DNA of 64,000 nucleotides. Source: Phallusia mammillata (taxonomy: Eukaryota > Chordata > Ascidiacea > Phlebobranchia > Ascidiidae). A model generated the notes under the pieces. The model saw only the letters and a program-made list of their open reading frames with translations, had not been told where the DNA came from and ran no database searches. Positions within the stretch are counted from its first letter, which is position 1. Every line of letters starts with the position of its first letter. The stretch covers positions 1-64,000 of the forward strand of contig QLIY01000285.1 of NCBI GenBank assembly GCA_003260075.1, written 5' to 3'. This document shows, in pieces, positions 49,310-60,874 of this stretch. The translations under genes and the position numbers were made by a program.

Positions 49310-49800
49310 TTTCAATGCTAAGCAGAATATTGTTTATTTGTGTTGAGTTTATTTCGCTCTGAAAACGATAACCAAGTCTGAAAGCAGCTGCGCAACGTTG
49401 ATTAAAACGCAGACAACTTTTTAAAGTTATTTAAATAGAGTTTGGCAGTGGTTGTAAACCTCATTGACAAAATGTCAAACTTCGGAAAAAATTCCACAAC
49501 AGCTTACTGAGGTGATTTTAATAGATATGAACGGGTTGATCTAGAGAAGTTTAAAGCTCCGCAGAATTTTATATAAGTAAGTTGAGTTGAGTTATTTGAT
49601 GCGGTGAAAGAAAACGCAGCGGAACAATTGCTCTAAAAACAATCACCAAGCCTGAAAGTAACCGCGCAATGTAAAAACATTACAGCACACAACGAATTTG
49701 ATAACATTTTGTTTTGCTTAATAGTTAACGAGGTCTTTGTTTAGCAGTTGTTGCAAACACCATAAAATGTCAAAATTTGAAACAAAGCAGTAGAACAGTA
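49310..49800. repeat. Diverged tandem duplication
   Basis: About 49316-49500 and 49553-49790 share, in order, agcagaat, ttgagtt, aacgataaccaagtctgaaagca / aacaatcaccaagcctgaaagta, cgcgcaa/tgcgcaa, and agtggttgtaaac / agttgttgcaaac followed by aaaatgtcaaa. There is no poly-C between them and identity is low, so this is an old genuine duplication. Confidence 0.45.
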
Positions 49801-50758
49801 GACGCCTATATGACTTTTCAGGGGCAACTGTAACACCTGGCAAACTCAAATTAGATTTAAAATGAAAGTAAATTGCTTTCATAACCTTGCTGACATCAGA
49901 TTTCACAAAGCATTGAACAAAGGGTACCTGTTAACAGGACGTATTTGTTTTTAATATCTCCTTGTTTATTTTGCTTTAAGAGCTTGACGGGGCTTCTTGC
50001 CTTTTATCCTTCGGCCTAAATCGTGCCGAGAAAGCGTTCAAACATCGACGTTACGTTTGCTTTGGTGGGGCTCCCTGTGCGCTTTGTCCATTTGCTGTGC
50101 CTTGTCTCGACGCATGACAACAAACTTTTTTCGCAATTGTCCTTATGGCTACAAGACCGGTTTACTAGTGTTTTCAGATTTACGAAATATGTATGTATGT
50201 GTACCAGTGAAAAGTTATAACTGACAGTTCGAAGTGGAGATTATATTGGGTTAAAATCACAGAAGATAAAATGTTCAAGTGAAATTGTTTTTAAGTGATA
50301 AAATGACGTTTAGTAGTACCAGTTTTTATTTCACAAAAATGAAAAACAGTTAAGCAAGTTGGCATTGCTTGTATACAGTGTTTTTTTAAGGTGTTTTGGG
50401 GGACCGAAAAAAAACCCTGCTTGTATATGAGATCGTACGTTCAACAACACAAATACAAAATAGCTATACAGAAGCCAACTAAAACGCATAAGGCAGTCCC
50501 AATCACTACTAAGGAATAGGAAGTGCTTGGATTGTATTTGGAAACAGAATCAAGCGTAAGGGAGAAGTTTGAAAGTCATTTGCATTAAGTTGATGCGTAC
50601 GATTGGCCTTGATTGGAATTTGAAGCTGAATTGTTCCGGCAAGAACACATACTGGCCAAAACAGCCTTTACCGAAGCAAAAAACGACAACATACTCTCTT
50701 GAGCCAACGCTTTGATAGAAGTTGATCCTGTGTATAAGGCTGGTGATATGGTTTAAAG

Positions 50759-50956
50759 CAGTGGTTCTTAACCTTTTTTCCTTGCTGCACCCCTTTCAAA
50801 TCACCAACCAATTTTCGCACCCCCTTTCAAATCACTAACCAATGTTCGCTCCCCCCTTTGTAATTGCCTAAATAGAATAGACCTAACCAACGTTAATGAT
50901 TCAGCTTCCCCGCACCCCCTAGGAACAGTTCTCGCACCCCAGGTTAAGAACCCCTG
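50759..50956. mobile_element. hAT-type MITE with intact target-site duplication
   Basis: Inverted termini CAGTGGTTCTTAACCT and AGGTTAAGAACCCCTG (one mismatch over 16 bp) enclose 198 bp. The same 8 bp, GTTTAAAG, flank it at 50751-50758 and 50957-50964. Eight-bp duplication and CAGTGG termini fit the hAT superfamily. The interior is a cacccc-rich non-coding sequence, so mobilisation would have needed a transposase from elsewhere. Confidence 0.85.
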
Positions 50957-53900
50957 GTTTAAAGTATTAATACTAGTTAAGCATTTTGCATGGCGTAAGA
51001 TTTGGGTGCTATGTTGAAAAGTTGCATTACCTAAGAATAAAAAAGACGTTTTTTTACCATATTTAGTTTGGTAAAGAGGGACGTAGGATCGTCGAATTGT
51101 GGAATTGTGTTCAATACTACGAAGATAGGACCTTAGCAGTGCGTTAAGCAGAACCCTACTCTTTTCCATAAATATGTTATTCGCAAATGAGACTTGACAC
51201 TTTTATGACCATCTGCCATGAGGACAAATACTATGGAAGGTAATACTTAAAGCGTCGTCTTTTGTGCGTTAAATATCGTCTTCTCACCGCAGTGACAATG
51301 CCTTTAACCTTTTGTGTCGCTTTGCGAGCGGCAGACGTCAGAAATAACAGTTACAATGTCGTTTGACGTAGATTTTCGAGGTCGATAACAGCAATATATG
51401 AAGCTGAGAGCATAACATTAAAATATACGAGGCAATATAGCACGCGGTTTTACTTTACAAAGGACTTCAACCTGCGTAGTGTGCGCGATATATCGACTGG
51501 TGGAAAAGGACATTTTGTTTAATCTGCGTTGTTCAAACAAAATAAATGAAACACGAAAGGAGTAAAGATAAATTAAGTTGTAAATCACTTTAAAAGGGTT
51601 GACAAAAATGACAAAGCGTTTTTACCCGATGTCCTTTTAAGGAAATACTTTGACAGCAAGGCTTTTTGTCTGAAATGCTTTAAGTTTAGGAAGTCAAAAT
51701 TATTCTAGTAAGACCGCATTGGTGTTTTATCTTTGAAATCTGATATCGGGTGAACGAGAAAACATGTTTGATAACTCCACCTTACAGTAGGAGAATGTTT
51801 TGAATGCTAGCGAACTCGTATTTATGGCCTCTACAAAGCATTGGCAAAGCCTTATAACAAACGTATGTCTGAAATATTTAAGAGTAAATTTTAGGAGGCA
51901 ACATTTTTGGGGGTTTGCCGGATCGGTCTGATAAAGATGTTCGCAGTAGATTGCATTTTACAAGCAAGTACTTTACATAACGACTCTTAAGTAACGATTT
52001 TAAATTTTACTTATACTCCAAATTACTGATGGCTTCTACATCAACAGCTGGTCATCTAATCGGAATTTACCACAATTTTTGCGGGTCGTCCGGTGCTGAG
52101 CCCAACAACAATGAGGGTGCGTTTAAATACCACGAATTAGAGTATTGTTGTGATAGTAGTTTTCTGAGAAACGCATGGGGGTCGCTATTATGTTTGAACG
52201 GAAACTCTTAGGTAGGCAGGCTGGTCCGATTGAATGTGAATTGAATGGAAGGGATTCAAGGTAGGAGGTTTGAATACAAGGACGGCAGCCAATGTTAAAT
52301 ATGCAATGTTTAAAGAGATCAGTCGATGATCTTTACTGAGTGTGTATTCGTCTGCACAAGTCGTCTACGTGGAAAAGAATTAGGGCCATATCCTTCTTAT
52401 TGGACATGATAGAACCAGCAATGTAGGCGAGTTCAAATAAAGGTTAAAGTTTATTTCCCAGCTGAGCTAACATACTTTGCAAACTTGGCTTTTTTAGACC
52501 TTGTAACATTGCGTTTTGGAAACTAATGTAGTCTTTAACTTGTGCTGGTGCTGTTAAGTTTGATCAGAGCATAAAAGCGGCTAGACAGATTTGCGCTAAC
52601 GATTAAAACCTAACGATTATTTGCCGAAAAACGATTTACATTTAAGTTGCTTTTACTGCTTTAAATACAGCTAAATTACACCCCGGTTGAGTTATATTGT
52701 GACAGAAAATGTTTTCAATATTTCCGAGAATCGTATGCATAACTAGACGAGTAAAATAGGCAATTTGTCCGGGTCGGAAGCCAAAACGAAGGGGGCCACT
52801 ACACTATGCCACTCACACTTATTGGTTGCAGAAAATAGCATACAAGAAATAAACCCCGAATTGTTTGAGTCAAGTGAAGCATGTAGCGTCGCCAGGTCCG
52901 AAGCGAATCGGTGACAAAATTGGTTCAACATGATTAACGTAAATTTGACTATTTTTTCAACATTTGCTTGTTATAACCACAACACGCATAAGTGCCAAAC
53001 ATTTTACTCAAGTTGAGTTTACTTAGTCAAGGGTTACGATTTACAAAAAAAATCCTGCTCTAAGCCGTAAAAATCCTGCACAAAATTATGGCAATGTTGT
53101 ATTAAACTTTAAGTTACTGAACGTACGGTAAAATGCCAATTTACATGTAAAAATTGCACCTTAATTGTTTTACTGCTTGCAAACCGTTGAGAAGTCGTAC
53201 TACACCTGTTTATTATCTTGTAAAATAGGGGTTTATTACTGCTTCATTTACACGTCTGTGTTATATATCACTTGTCTCGGTTGAAAGGTCGGTTGACGAT
53301 AATATAAACAAACTGGTAGACAGAAAGGGGAAGGGGCTCACGGTAGGGAAGGTCACCTATGACGGATGCATGTTGCTGTTGAAAAAAGTTGGTTGTTACC
53401 AGAAGTTGTTATTTTGCCACAGTTATGCTGGGATAAGGTAGCAAGTTTAGCATGTGGCATAATGTTATGCAAATTAACTTTAGCCAGTTTTGAAGCTGTT
53501 TTATTAAAGTGTGAAACTTCTAAAGTGATTTATTCGAGAACAAAGAAAAAGTTTACAAATCTTTTTACAAATCTCCTATCACCTATAAAACACAATGCCA
53601 TATTGGAACACGAATGTGACATTTGTTTGACTGCTAACTTAGCAGTGCTAAGAGAAGTAAATGTCATAAAATGCGTTTATCATTCAAACGTCATGTTTTG
53701 TTTAGTTTGTAATGTTGTGGGAATCATTTTGTGTGCTTAACACGCGTAAAAGGTACTTGCAATTGTGCATTGTATTTGATACAGCCAAAATTCATGTTTG
53801 TTTAAATAGACAAGGTTTTGGATAATGTACAGATGACACACGTGAACCCTTCAAACGTGACTTTCGGTAATAACGTATCAGACAGACTATTTACCTATTT

Positions 53901-54232
53901 TCTGGTGAGCTATCAGGATTTACCAATATGCAAACATTCTTATTTATTCATGAAAGTGTTGCCGCCGGACGAGAACAGAAGGCGAAGCGTGAGAATATTA
54001 AAAATCTGTTTTTATTGGTCCTCTGGTTTTACGCTGTGGCTTTAATAAACCCACTTAAGGCTTCAAGTACCGATTCTAGTAACTGTGTGCGCGGATGTAA
54101 AATTTATTGAGCTTAAGGTGGTGCAGTCTAGGTAGATATATCTTGCGTTGTGTCTGCGATAATGTTTAGTTTAAACAGTTTTTTACGCTTTACCCACTAA
54201 CTGAGCGTAATTAGTTAATGCTCTATAGGCAG

Positions 54233-54274
54233 ATTTGCATACAATACTGTGAGTTCAAAGGTCATAATTTGCAT
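54233..54274. promoter_or_regulatory. Candidate cis-regulatory cluster: two octamers around a DR1
   Basis: Perfect octamers ATTTGCAT at 54233-54240 and 54267-54274 bracket AGTTCAAAGGTCA (54252-54264), a DR1 element of the kind bound by HNF4/RXR-type nuclear receptors. A further CTTGACC half-site follows at about 54280. At 54340 an ATG opens METW and is followed by a strong donor, gtaagt, at 54352, so a transcription start may lie between. Motifs are seen; function is inferred. Confidence 0.35.
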
Positions 54275-56559
54275 ATAACCTTGACCGCGTTGCAGCTTTA
54301 AATTGGACTGACTCGGCATTACATTAGCTCAGTTGCAGAATGGAGACATGGGTAAGTAGAAAACGAGTGCATAGGATCAAATAAAACCAGTAGACACAAA
54401 TCTGTTTACAGACAGTCTACGCATGTGGCCACTGAAAAAGGAACTGTCTATTTTTGCAGCATTTTCCTTAGTAAGGATATTAATAAGTGCATGTCAGTTC
54501 ATTGCAAACTAAACATATCACGTATGTTGCCCATGCCTCCATTTCTCGGCAATAGGAAGCTGCAGTCACAAAACGTTTATTCAAATTATAAAACGATTAA
54601 ATTAAAAACGTTCATAGCACCCACATGGGTCTGGTCGTCGATAAATGATTAACCGTTTCACCACTGGATTTTAAAGACGACTTTTATTGAAATACACACA
54701 TTACTTCAATAACGGAATTAATGATCCTTCAAGTACCAAGCCCTCTTCTATTGACGGCATACTTTTGCACGTGCAAGTTCAATGGAAAGTAGCAAGCCAC
54801 CTTAAACGTGATATTAGGGAATCTATTTATATGATTTTCGAGGGATTTTACGTTTGTATTTTTACGGAGTATACAGAGTAATATGTGCAGAATAATAAGA
54901 GTACAAAGTAATAGCTAAGTACTAAGATTCAAGGACCCCCTTAAAGTTGAAACCAGATACAGCCAACTACTAAAAGTTCTCTCCACTTATTCCTACAGTT
55001 TCTGCGGGTATTAATTGGAAACTGGGATTTCAATTATCTGTAAAAGTCAAAATAAAAAATAAACAACAACACTGCTTCATATACTTTGATCAGCATTTTA
55101 AATACGAATTAGGATCCAGAAAAATTGGTTACTGTAAAATTTGCGTCTAACTATGAACGTACATTGCCGTTGGTGAAGTGACAAGAGAAGAATTTATTGA
55201 GACAGGAAGACGGGAATGAACGTGAGATTGTGTTGCGTGGTTACCAGTTTGCGCTCGTGAAATTACCACAGAAAAAGAGGACAGACTTCTCAATATAAGT
55301 GGTTCTTGCACGGTGAGATATATATTTCCAAGTGTGACGCGAAATATTGGTTTTCGTAAAGTATCTTGAATGCAGGTGTACATGACAACGTCAGAAACAC
55401 GTTTTGATCATTGAATATGTTTTGTGTGGTTTAGCCTTTAAAGTTTGCAATGGAAAGTATGCAAGTGTGGCGCATGTCCAAATGTTCACTGGTCTATATT
55501 AGCATCAGAAATCCTTTGGATAAGAACATTAGGAATGAAAAAACAAACAATACAAATGTCCACAAGATTGTCGTCTGGATACCAATTTGACATATAGACG
55601 TTGGTTGGCAGCCCGCAATTCAGTTCAGTGTGGTTTTCCGCATTTAGCATATCAATGCATGGTTTCAGCTCGGCCCGTCTTTATGCATTTGACAGACAAA
55701 CCTCACAGGCAGAGTAGCGGATGTTGGCGGCAAAACGACATGCGGTGCGTTTTATCGTAATGAAAGGGCACAAAAACGCATCAGTTTTCGGTTGTCACTC
55801 ATGATAGTAGTTGTTGACAATCCACTGTAGGCCAGCAACTAACAACAGCTAAATGGAGTGAGTTTGAACAGGCAAGTCGGTTTTGGTTCATACACGAAGT
55901 ATTACATTCGATTCCGCAGAGATGGTGATGCGTTCCTATTTCGTAAAGTTTCATCGCATTTTTAAAGAACAGACTATTAGCCCTTTCAAAGCGTTTGTAA
56001 CGAAAGTAGTAAATCTTTACAGTTTTAGATTACTTGTCACTGTAGCTGAGCTAAAATGGCAAAACGGTTCGGAAATCGACGTCCTAGAGAACAAACGATT
56101 TCCGAAGTTGCAAACTAAATCACGTTGATGCTTAATGTGATGTTGCACGCATAGTTTTCATTCATGGCGAGCAAGCTAGACAAATTAGCAACTTCTAAAC
56201 CCGCAATACATCAGCCAGGCTAACAAGGGAATTAACAGGCAGAAGTCATCAGCTTCGGAGGCAACAATTAATGATGGTATAGGCCGGAAACAGCATTCTC
56301 GAGCATATCAAGCTACTGCAGTGCAGCCGGCTTTGTTGCAGCTGTGCTTATAGATAAACTCTTATAGTAGAAGATGCATTGGTTGACATATGTTGGTTTG
56401 GAAACAACGGACATACGATTTAGTTGTTGAACATTTTTTTATGCTGTTGTTGCAGAAAATGTCGAAAGGCTGATTGCGTGATTAATGACACGCCTGTTAG
56501 ACGAGCCGGTCGTGCAGTTTACCACAGACTTTGCTTATGATATTCAACACTGTAGGAAC

Positions 56560-56960
56560 AGACACAAAACGAAACATCTAGCCTGAAGTCAAAGCATTCA
56601 GCAATAACTTATTTTAAATGTTGCTAAACAAAGAATATTCTGTTTATTTGTGTAACATTTGTTCTATCTTTTGAATTTAGTAAAGTGTTTGATGTAATTT
56701 ACATGGACGTTATTGCGAATAACGTCAATACTGCAACACAATGACGTCAGCGTCTGAAAAATCTGTTCTTAGTTACTTCGGTTTTTGTATAATCAAGACA
56801 AACTATTTAGCAATAACTTATGTCAAATGTTGCCACAACAAATAATTCTGTCTTATTATGAAAAACTATTACAGTTGGTGTTGTTTTTACTGTCATTAGA
56901 AAGTTACGCCAAAACAGCGTCCGTATTGTTACACAGTGACGTCAGCGTCAAAAATATCAG
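56560..56960. repeat. Diverged tandem duplication carrying CRE motifs
   Basis: About 56590-56755 and 56800-56960 share agcaataactta..caaatgttgc..aacaaa..aat.tctg and end in acacaatgacgtcagcgtc / acacagtgacgtcagcgtc followed by tgaaaaat / aaaaatat. The best-conserved part is the CRE block. Confidence 0.5.
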
Positions 56961-57057
56961 TTGCTAGTTAGTTGTTAATCAATGGTTGGTTAAGCAAAGA
57001 AGTTTATCGCACGGTGTTGGTTTACGAAAAGATGGTTACGTCTTACGAGTGACGTCA
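56742..57057. promoter_or_regulatory. Cluster of three CRE palindromes upstream of the 57.6-kb gene
   Basis: TGACGTCA occurs at 56742-56749, 56937-56944 and 57050-57057, within 316 bp and about 500-800 bp upstream of the coding start at 57577. The first two sit in the conserved part of a diverged tandem duplication. CREB/ATF-type regulation is a reasonable inference. Confidence 0.4.
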
Positions 57058-57369
57058 TCTTTGAGGCAGCTGTTTGTAGAGAGCCGGGTCCAAGAATAAG
57101 GGAGTCATAGGAAACATTTGGAATGGGAATTAGGAAACGATGTAATAAGACACTGCAATGCAATTATTCCCAAACGCTGCCGCCCTGCGAAGCGATATCG
57201 AGTTACTTAGTTCAACCGAGTATAAGCCAGAGTAGCGGTTTAGCTTTAAGCTTTGTTTTTACGTTGGTAGGTGTCAGTGGTACTAGTTGAACTTAATACC
57301 AATTGACAACTAGAATACATTGTCTAGCACAATACCTGAAACACAAATATTTGTGCTGTCCCCCCCCCC

Positions 57370-57477
57370 AGGGGGGCCACAGGTCCTACAGGGTTACTTG
57401 AGGGGGGCCACGAAGCCTAAAAGTTACTTTTAGGGGGCCACGGTCCACAAAAGATTGGGAACCACTGGTCTAGCACA
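57370..57477. mobile_element. hAT-like MITE present in one haplotype
   Basis: The right terminus gattgggaaccactg abuts gtctagca (57478-57485). The sequence to the left of the poly-C (57322-57329) has the same gtctagcacaatacctg without the element. The left MITE end is lost in the gap (57360-57369). One allele thus appears empty and the other filled. Confidence 0.55.
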
Positions 57478-57557
57478 ATACCTGAAACACAAATATTTGT
57501 GCTGCAAGATTTTTCATAAAATCTATCCACATTGTTTTATTTTGTATTTCAGACAAT

Positions 57558-57563
57558 ATGTAA
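57558..57563 (+). promoter_or_regulatory. Minimal start-stop upstream ORF
   Basis: ATGTAA lies 19 bases before the main ATG, within the first coding exon just after the splice (or trans-splice) acceptor at 57552. Start-stop uORFs can stall ribosomes and lower main-frame translation; that role here is inferred. Confidence 0.4.
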
Positions 57564-57576
57564 AAATAAATAAGCA

Positions 57577-60500
57577 ATGAAAGACATGATAGACACTCAG
57601 CGGCGCCCCCCAGTGCCTGTCTTCCGGCGCTCGAAGTCGACCAAGTCGCTTGTCACGATCTCGCCATCAGGTGGCGCAAAACAACCTCTCCCCAAAAATA
57701 TTTCAAGTGGGGAAAACAGAGTGATTCGAAATTCAGCGACACCGAAGTACACTACGAATGGAAAAAGGCCGTTTGCTTCTTACTATTACACTTCAAGTTT
57801 TCCTTCGCTCTATTCTTTGTTTTGTGGCGACAGAATGAACGGAATAAATGCAGTGAATTTAAGGTAAGAGATTTTACTTTTGTCTGCTGTTAATGAAATG
57901 TTGATAGTAACAGGTATAAGACCAGTACCTAAATTATACTACCCAAACTGACAACTTTTTTACGCAACTAACTTCTGCGCCACAGAACTAGATATAGTCA
58001 GATTATTTATATGAAAATGATAGTAAAAGCCTGTACTTAAAACTATACTAGTATCTTTGGTAAACGCTTTAAAACCCCCCCCCCGTTTTGTGGCGACAGA
58101 ATGAACGGAATAAATGCAGTGAATTTAAGGTAGGAGTTTTTACTTTTGTTTGCGGTAAATAAAATGTTGAAAATCAGGTCCCAAGACCAGTGCCTAAACT
58201 ATACTACCTAAACTAACACCATTTTTATGCAATTAACTTCTGCGCCACAGTACTAGATAGTCAGATATTTATGTGAAAATGATAGTTGAAGCCTGTAGTT
58301 AAAACTATACTAGTATCTTTGGTAAACGCTTTAAACCACATGTTGAAAAATGCTAGTAATTTTTACATTTCGGCTAAATTGTGTATTCTCAGGCCGGCGA
58401 CGACAGCAAACGGCAAAATTCAACAAAGTGACCAACCACAACCGGAACTTCCCGACCAGGAAAGTGAAATTAAACAAAACCAAGTTCGATTTCCATGGAG
58501 GTAAATGAAACCGCCTGAAAAATGTTTTAATAATGTTTTCATTTAACATTTAAGATGATAATGTTTTAGTTTTACTTATACTGTGATATTATTTACTCAT
58601 GATACAACATGATGACTAGACCGTTAGCTACCTAAAAGGCTATTCTGTTTACAAGTTTAACCCCCCCCCCTTAGTTTTACTTATACTGTGATATTATTTA
58701 CTCATGATACAACATGATTACTAGACCGTTAGCTACCTAAAAGGCTATTCTGTGTACAAGTTCATCCCGCCTAGCTTTTCAAAACGGTTTATCCAGTGTC
58801 TGTTCATTTACGAAAACACCTACAACAAATCAAAATACATTGGACATTTAAAGTTTAAAAGTTTTAGTACTTAGTACTCAAGTCCTCTTAACCACTGACA
58901 ATAATGAAAAGTTGAACTTGTTAAGAGCTACTTGTTAAATTGCTTTCTCGTTAAGACAACTTGTTTAAAAGTAAAACATCTTGGTAGATTGCAATCTGCT
59001 TTGAAAGGCCTAATATGTACATCAAACTGAAATTAGAAATTTCCAGCTCGTTGCTTGGTGGATGACGTCTATAGCGAACCTGATCACATTTCATACTGAA
59101 AATGTTGTTAAGGCGAAATTTATATATCTCAGAATCTTAAGTACGAATAAAATCTTAAGAAAATAAGTACGAATACGAATGACTCAATGTATTTCATGAA
59201 CTTAAATGCGTATTTGGAAATCCAAGTTACAGTTTTAATATTGTCACAAACTTTCACATTTGACTTATGAACTCTGCTACCAGACGCGTTACGTCAGCGG
59301 ACCCACAACAGCAGCAGGGGGTGAAAAAGGATTTGGCAAAACCGAAAATGAACGACTCAGCCAACACGAAGGTCAAAGACAACGCAGAAATGACGGAAAT
59401 TTCACGCACAAAGGCACAAGCTGAAGATACTGACGATGTTGTAGACGTGAGGTTAGTTGGTTTAAGCCGGGTTTATTCCTCCAAATTGACCTTGATCTCG
59501 CCGCTATGTTGTGTGTATTCGAGTGCCTGTTATTCTTGTGATGTTTAGTTAGAGAATTCGGGACAAGATTGTGATTTTGTGTGCAGAGGTAATCCCTTGT
59601 TGTGTACAGAAGGCCATGTTGTATTGAAGCAACCCGATATTAATAAACGTTTGCGTTCAAAATCAAGTTATAAAGATATATTGCGCACTAGTCTTGGGCA
59701 ATATGCTATATTAGACTCCTGAATGGCAACAATACCAAGTTAAATTTTGATATTAAATTAAATATCAATTAAAACAAACGTGTCCAATTCGAATAAAGGT
59801 GCGAATAAGGCCTTTAGACATTGCAAAATTTCTGTAAAAATACCGTTTTGTTTTACAAAAACAAACAAACAAACAAATGAATTCGATTGAGTGCTTTATT
59901 TAAACGTGCTTCAACCACCGCCTAAATTTGTTTTACTACTTTGCAGCAAAAATACTCAAGAAGAGGACGAGTTCACCAACATAAAGATCGCATCCATACC
60001 CAACACTCGTCCGCCCTCTAGCGGAACACGCAATCGTTCAAAGTCATGGGCAAGTCGACCACATGACGTCACAATGACACCAAAGACAAAAATACGTCAT
60101 CACAGCAGTAACAGTTACGCAACAATGCCAAGAACCCCCCAATTTACCCCGTTTAAAAATCCAACCCCAATTCCTGTGTGGAACCCCAGTGAACGTAACT
60201 TTGCGGGAAGGTTACCACAGGGGGGTCAAAGGAATGTTTCTGTCTACCCTCCTACGGCGGACCGGCCCTTCTTGAAGTCAAAGAGTTACGCAGAGTTCAA
60301 TAGGAGTAGCAACAATTACAAAGCAGCGATCGCAAACTCGTATTCTCCACATCTCGAAAGTAAAGGAAGATCCCGTAGAAAGTTGATTAAAACAGCACAA
60401 GGAGTTCGATCATGGCAAAGTGGGAAGCAGAAGGAAATTAAAAGTCCGGACACCACAGAGGCAGAAAACTCTGGAAACACCGCACTTCGGGACTCGCACA

Positions 60501-60874
60501 AATTAACCGAGTTGTCCGAAGTTTCAAAACGGCTCTCACTGGTTGGAAATCAAAGGCAATTAGGCAACCACGAAGATAAAATTAAGAGCACGAGCCCTGG
60601 TCTGCAAAAAAGGTTTGAGGCAAAACGTGAACTCACAAATAAACTCAGCTGCTCCACCTACACAACTCCGCACCGCCGTCTAGCGGATAGCACAATCGAC
60701 GCTGCGGTTATTTACAAGGAACGTTTCAGGCCTGTGCCGAAGAAAACCTTCCTAACCCCGGAACAGCTGGTGATGAGGGACTCGGTTGAGAAGGTCCAGC
60801 GCTGGATTCGAACCCTACCTCGACATTTTGACACGATTCATCACGTTCTCCCGCCAGTGAGACAAGATTATTAA
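57577..60874 (+). CDS. Unrecognised basic, Ser-rich protein
   Basis: Four coding exons: 57577-57863 (exon begins at acceptor 57552/57553), 58393-58500, 59284-59451, 59947-60874; about 496 aa, all joins in phase 2 with consensus sites. No known domain is recognised. Most of the protein looks disordered: Lys/Arg/Ser/Pro-rich with recurring short motifs such as FRRSKSTKS, RSKSWASR and LKSKSYAEF that resemble basophilic-kinase or 14-3-3 type sites. The C-terminal 50 residues look structured (KKTFLTPEQLVMRDSVEKVQ, then RWIRTLPRHF) and are the best bait for a homology search. The acceptor only 24 bp before the ATG is compatible with a 5' UTR intron or with spliced-leader trans-splicing. A cytoskeletal or nuclear scaffold role would be a guess. 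Convergent with the minus-strand gene at 61.9 kb. Confidence 0.75.
57819..58340. repeat. Allelic overlap at exon 1/intron 1 of the 57.6-kb gene
   Basis: The end of exon 1 and the intron (57819-58074) recur at 58085-58340 after 10 C at 58075-58084. The second partial exon copy is 58085-58129 and encodes the same residues. Confidence 0.8.
58566..58765. repeat. Allelic overlap in intron 2 of the 57.6-kb gene
   Basis: 58566-58660 recurs at 58671-58765 around 10 C at 58661-58670 with two or three substitutions. Non-coding. Confidence 0.8.

Larger units (their letters stand above)
47628..57552. other. Ten-kilobase non-coding region
   Basis: I found no multi-exon model on either strand. The longest frames (53366-53740 and 50801-51169 minus) are no longer than expected by chance in DNA this A+T-rich, and the second overlaps a MITE. 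The interval holds a clean MITE, two diverged tandem duplications (about 49310-49800 and 56560-56960), a possible retroelement tail near 48703 (CCTGATGAAGGTGTC..GACGAAA) and motif clusters, listed separately. It could be the regulatory region of the gene at 57.6 kb. Confidence 0.5.

Noticed and set aside
50801-51169. 122-codon open frame on the minus strand
   Set aside because: It runs through a MITE and its terminal repeat, and shows no domain.
53366-53740. 124-codon open frame on the plus strand
   Set aside because: About one frame of this length is expected by chance in 64 kb of DNA this A+T-rich. No splice context, domain or codon pattern supports it.
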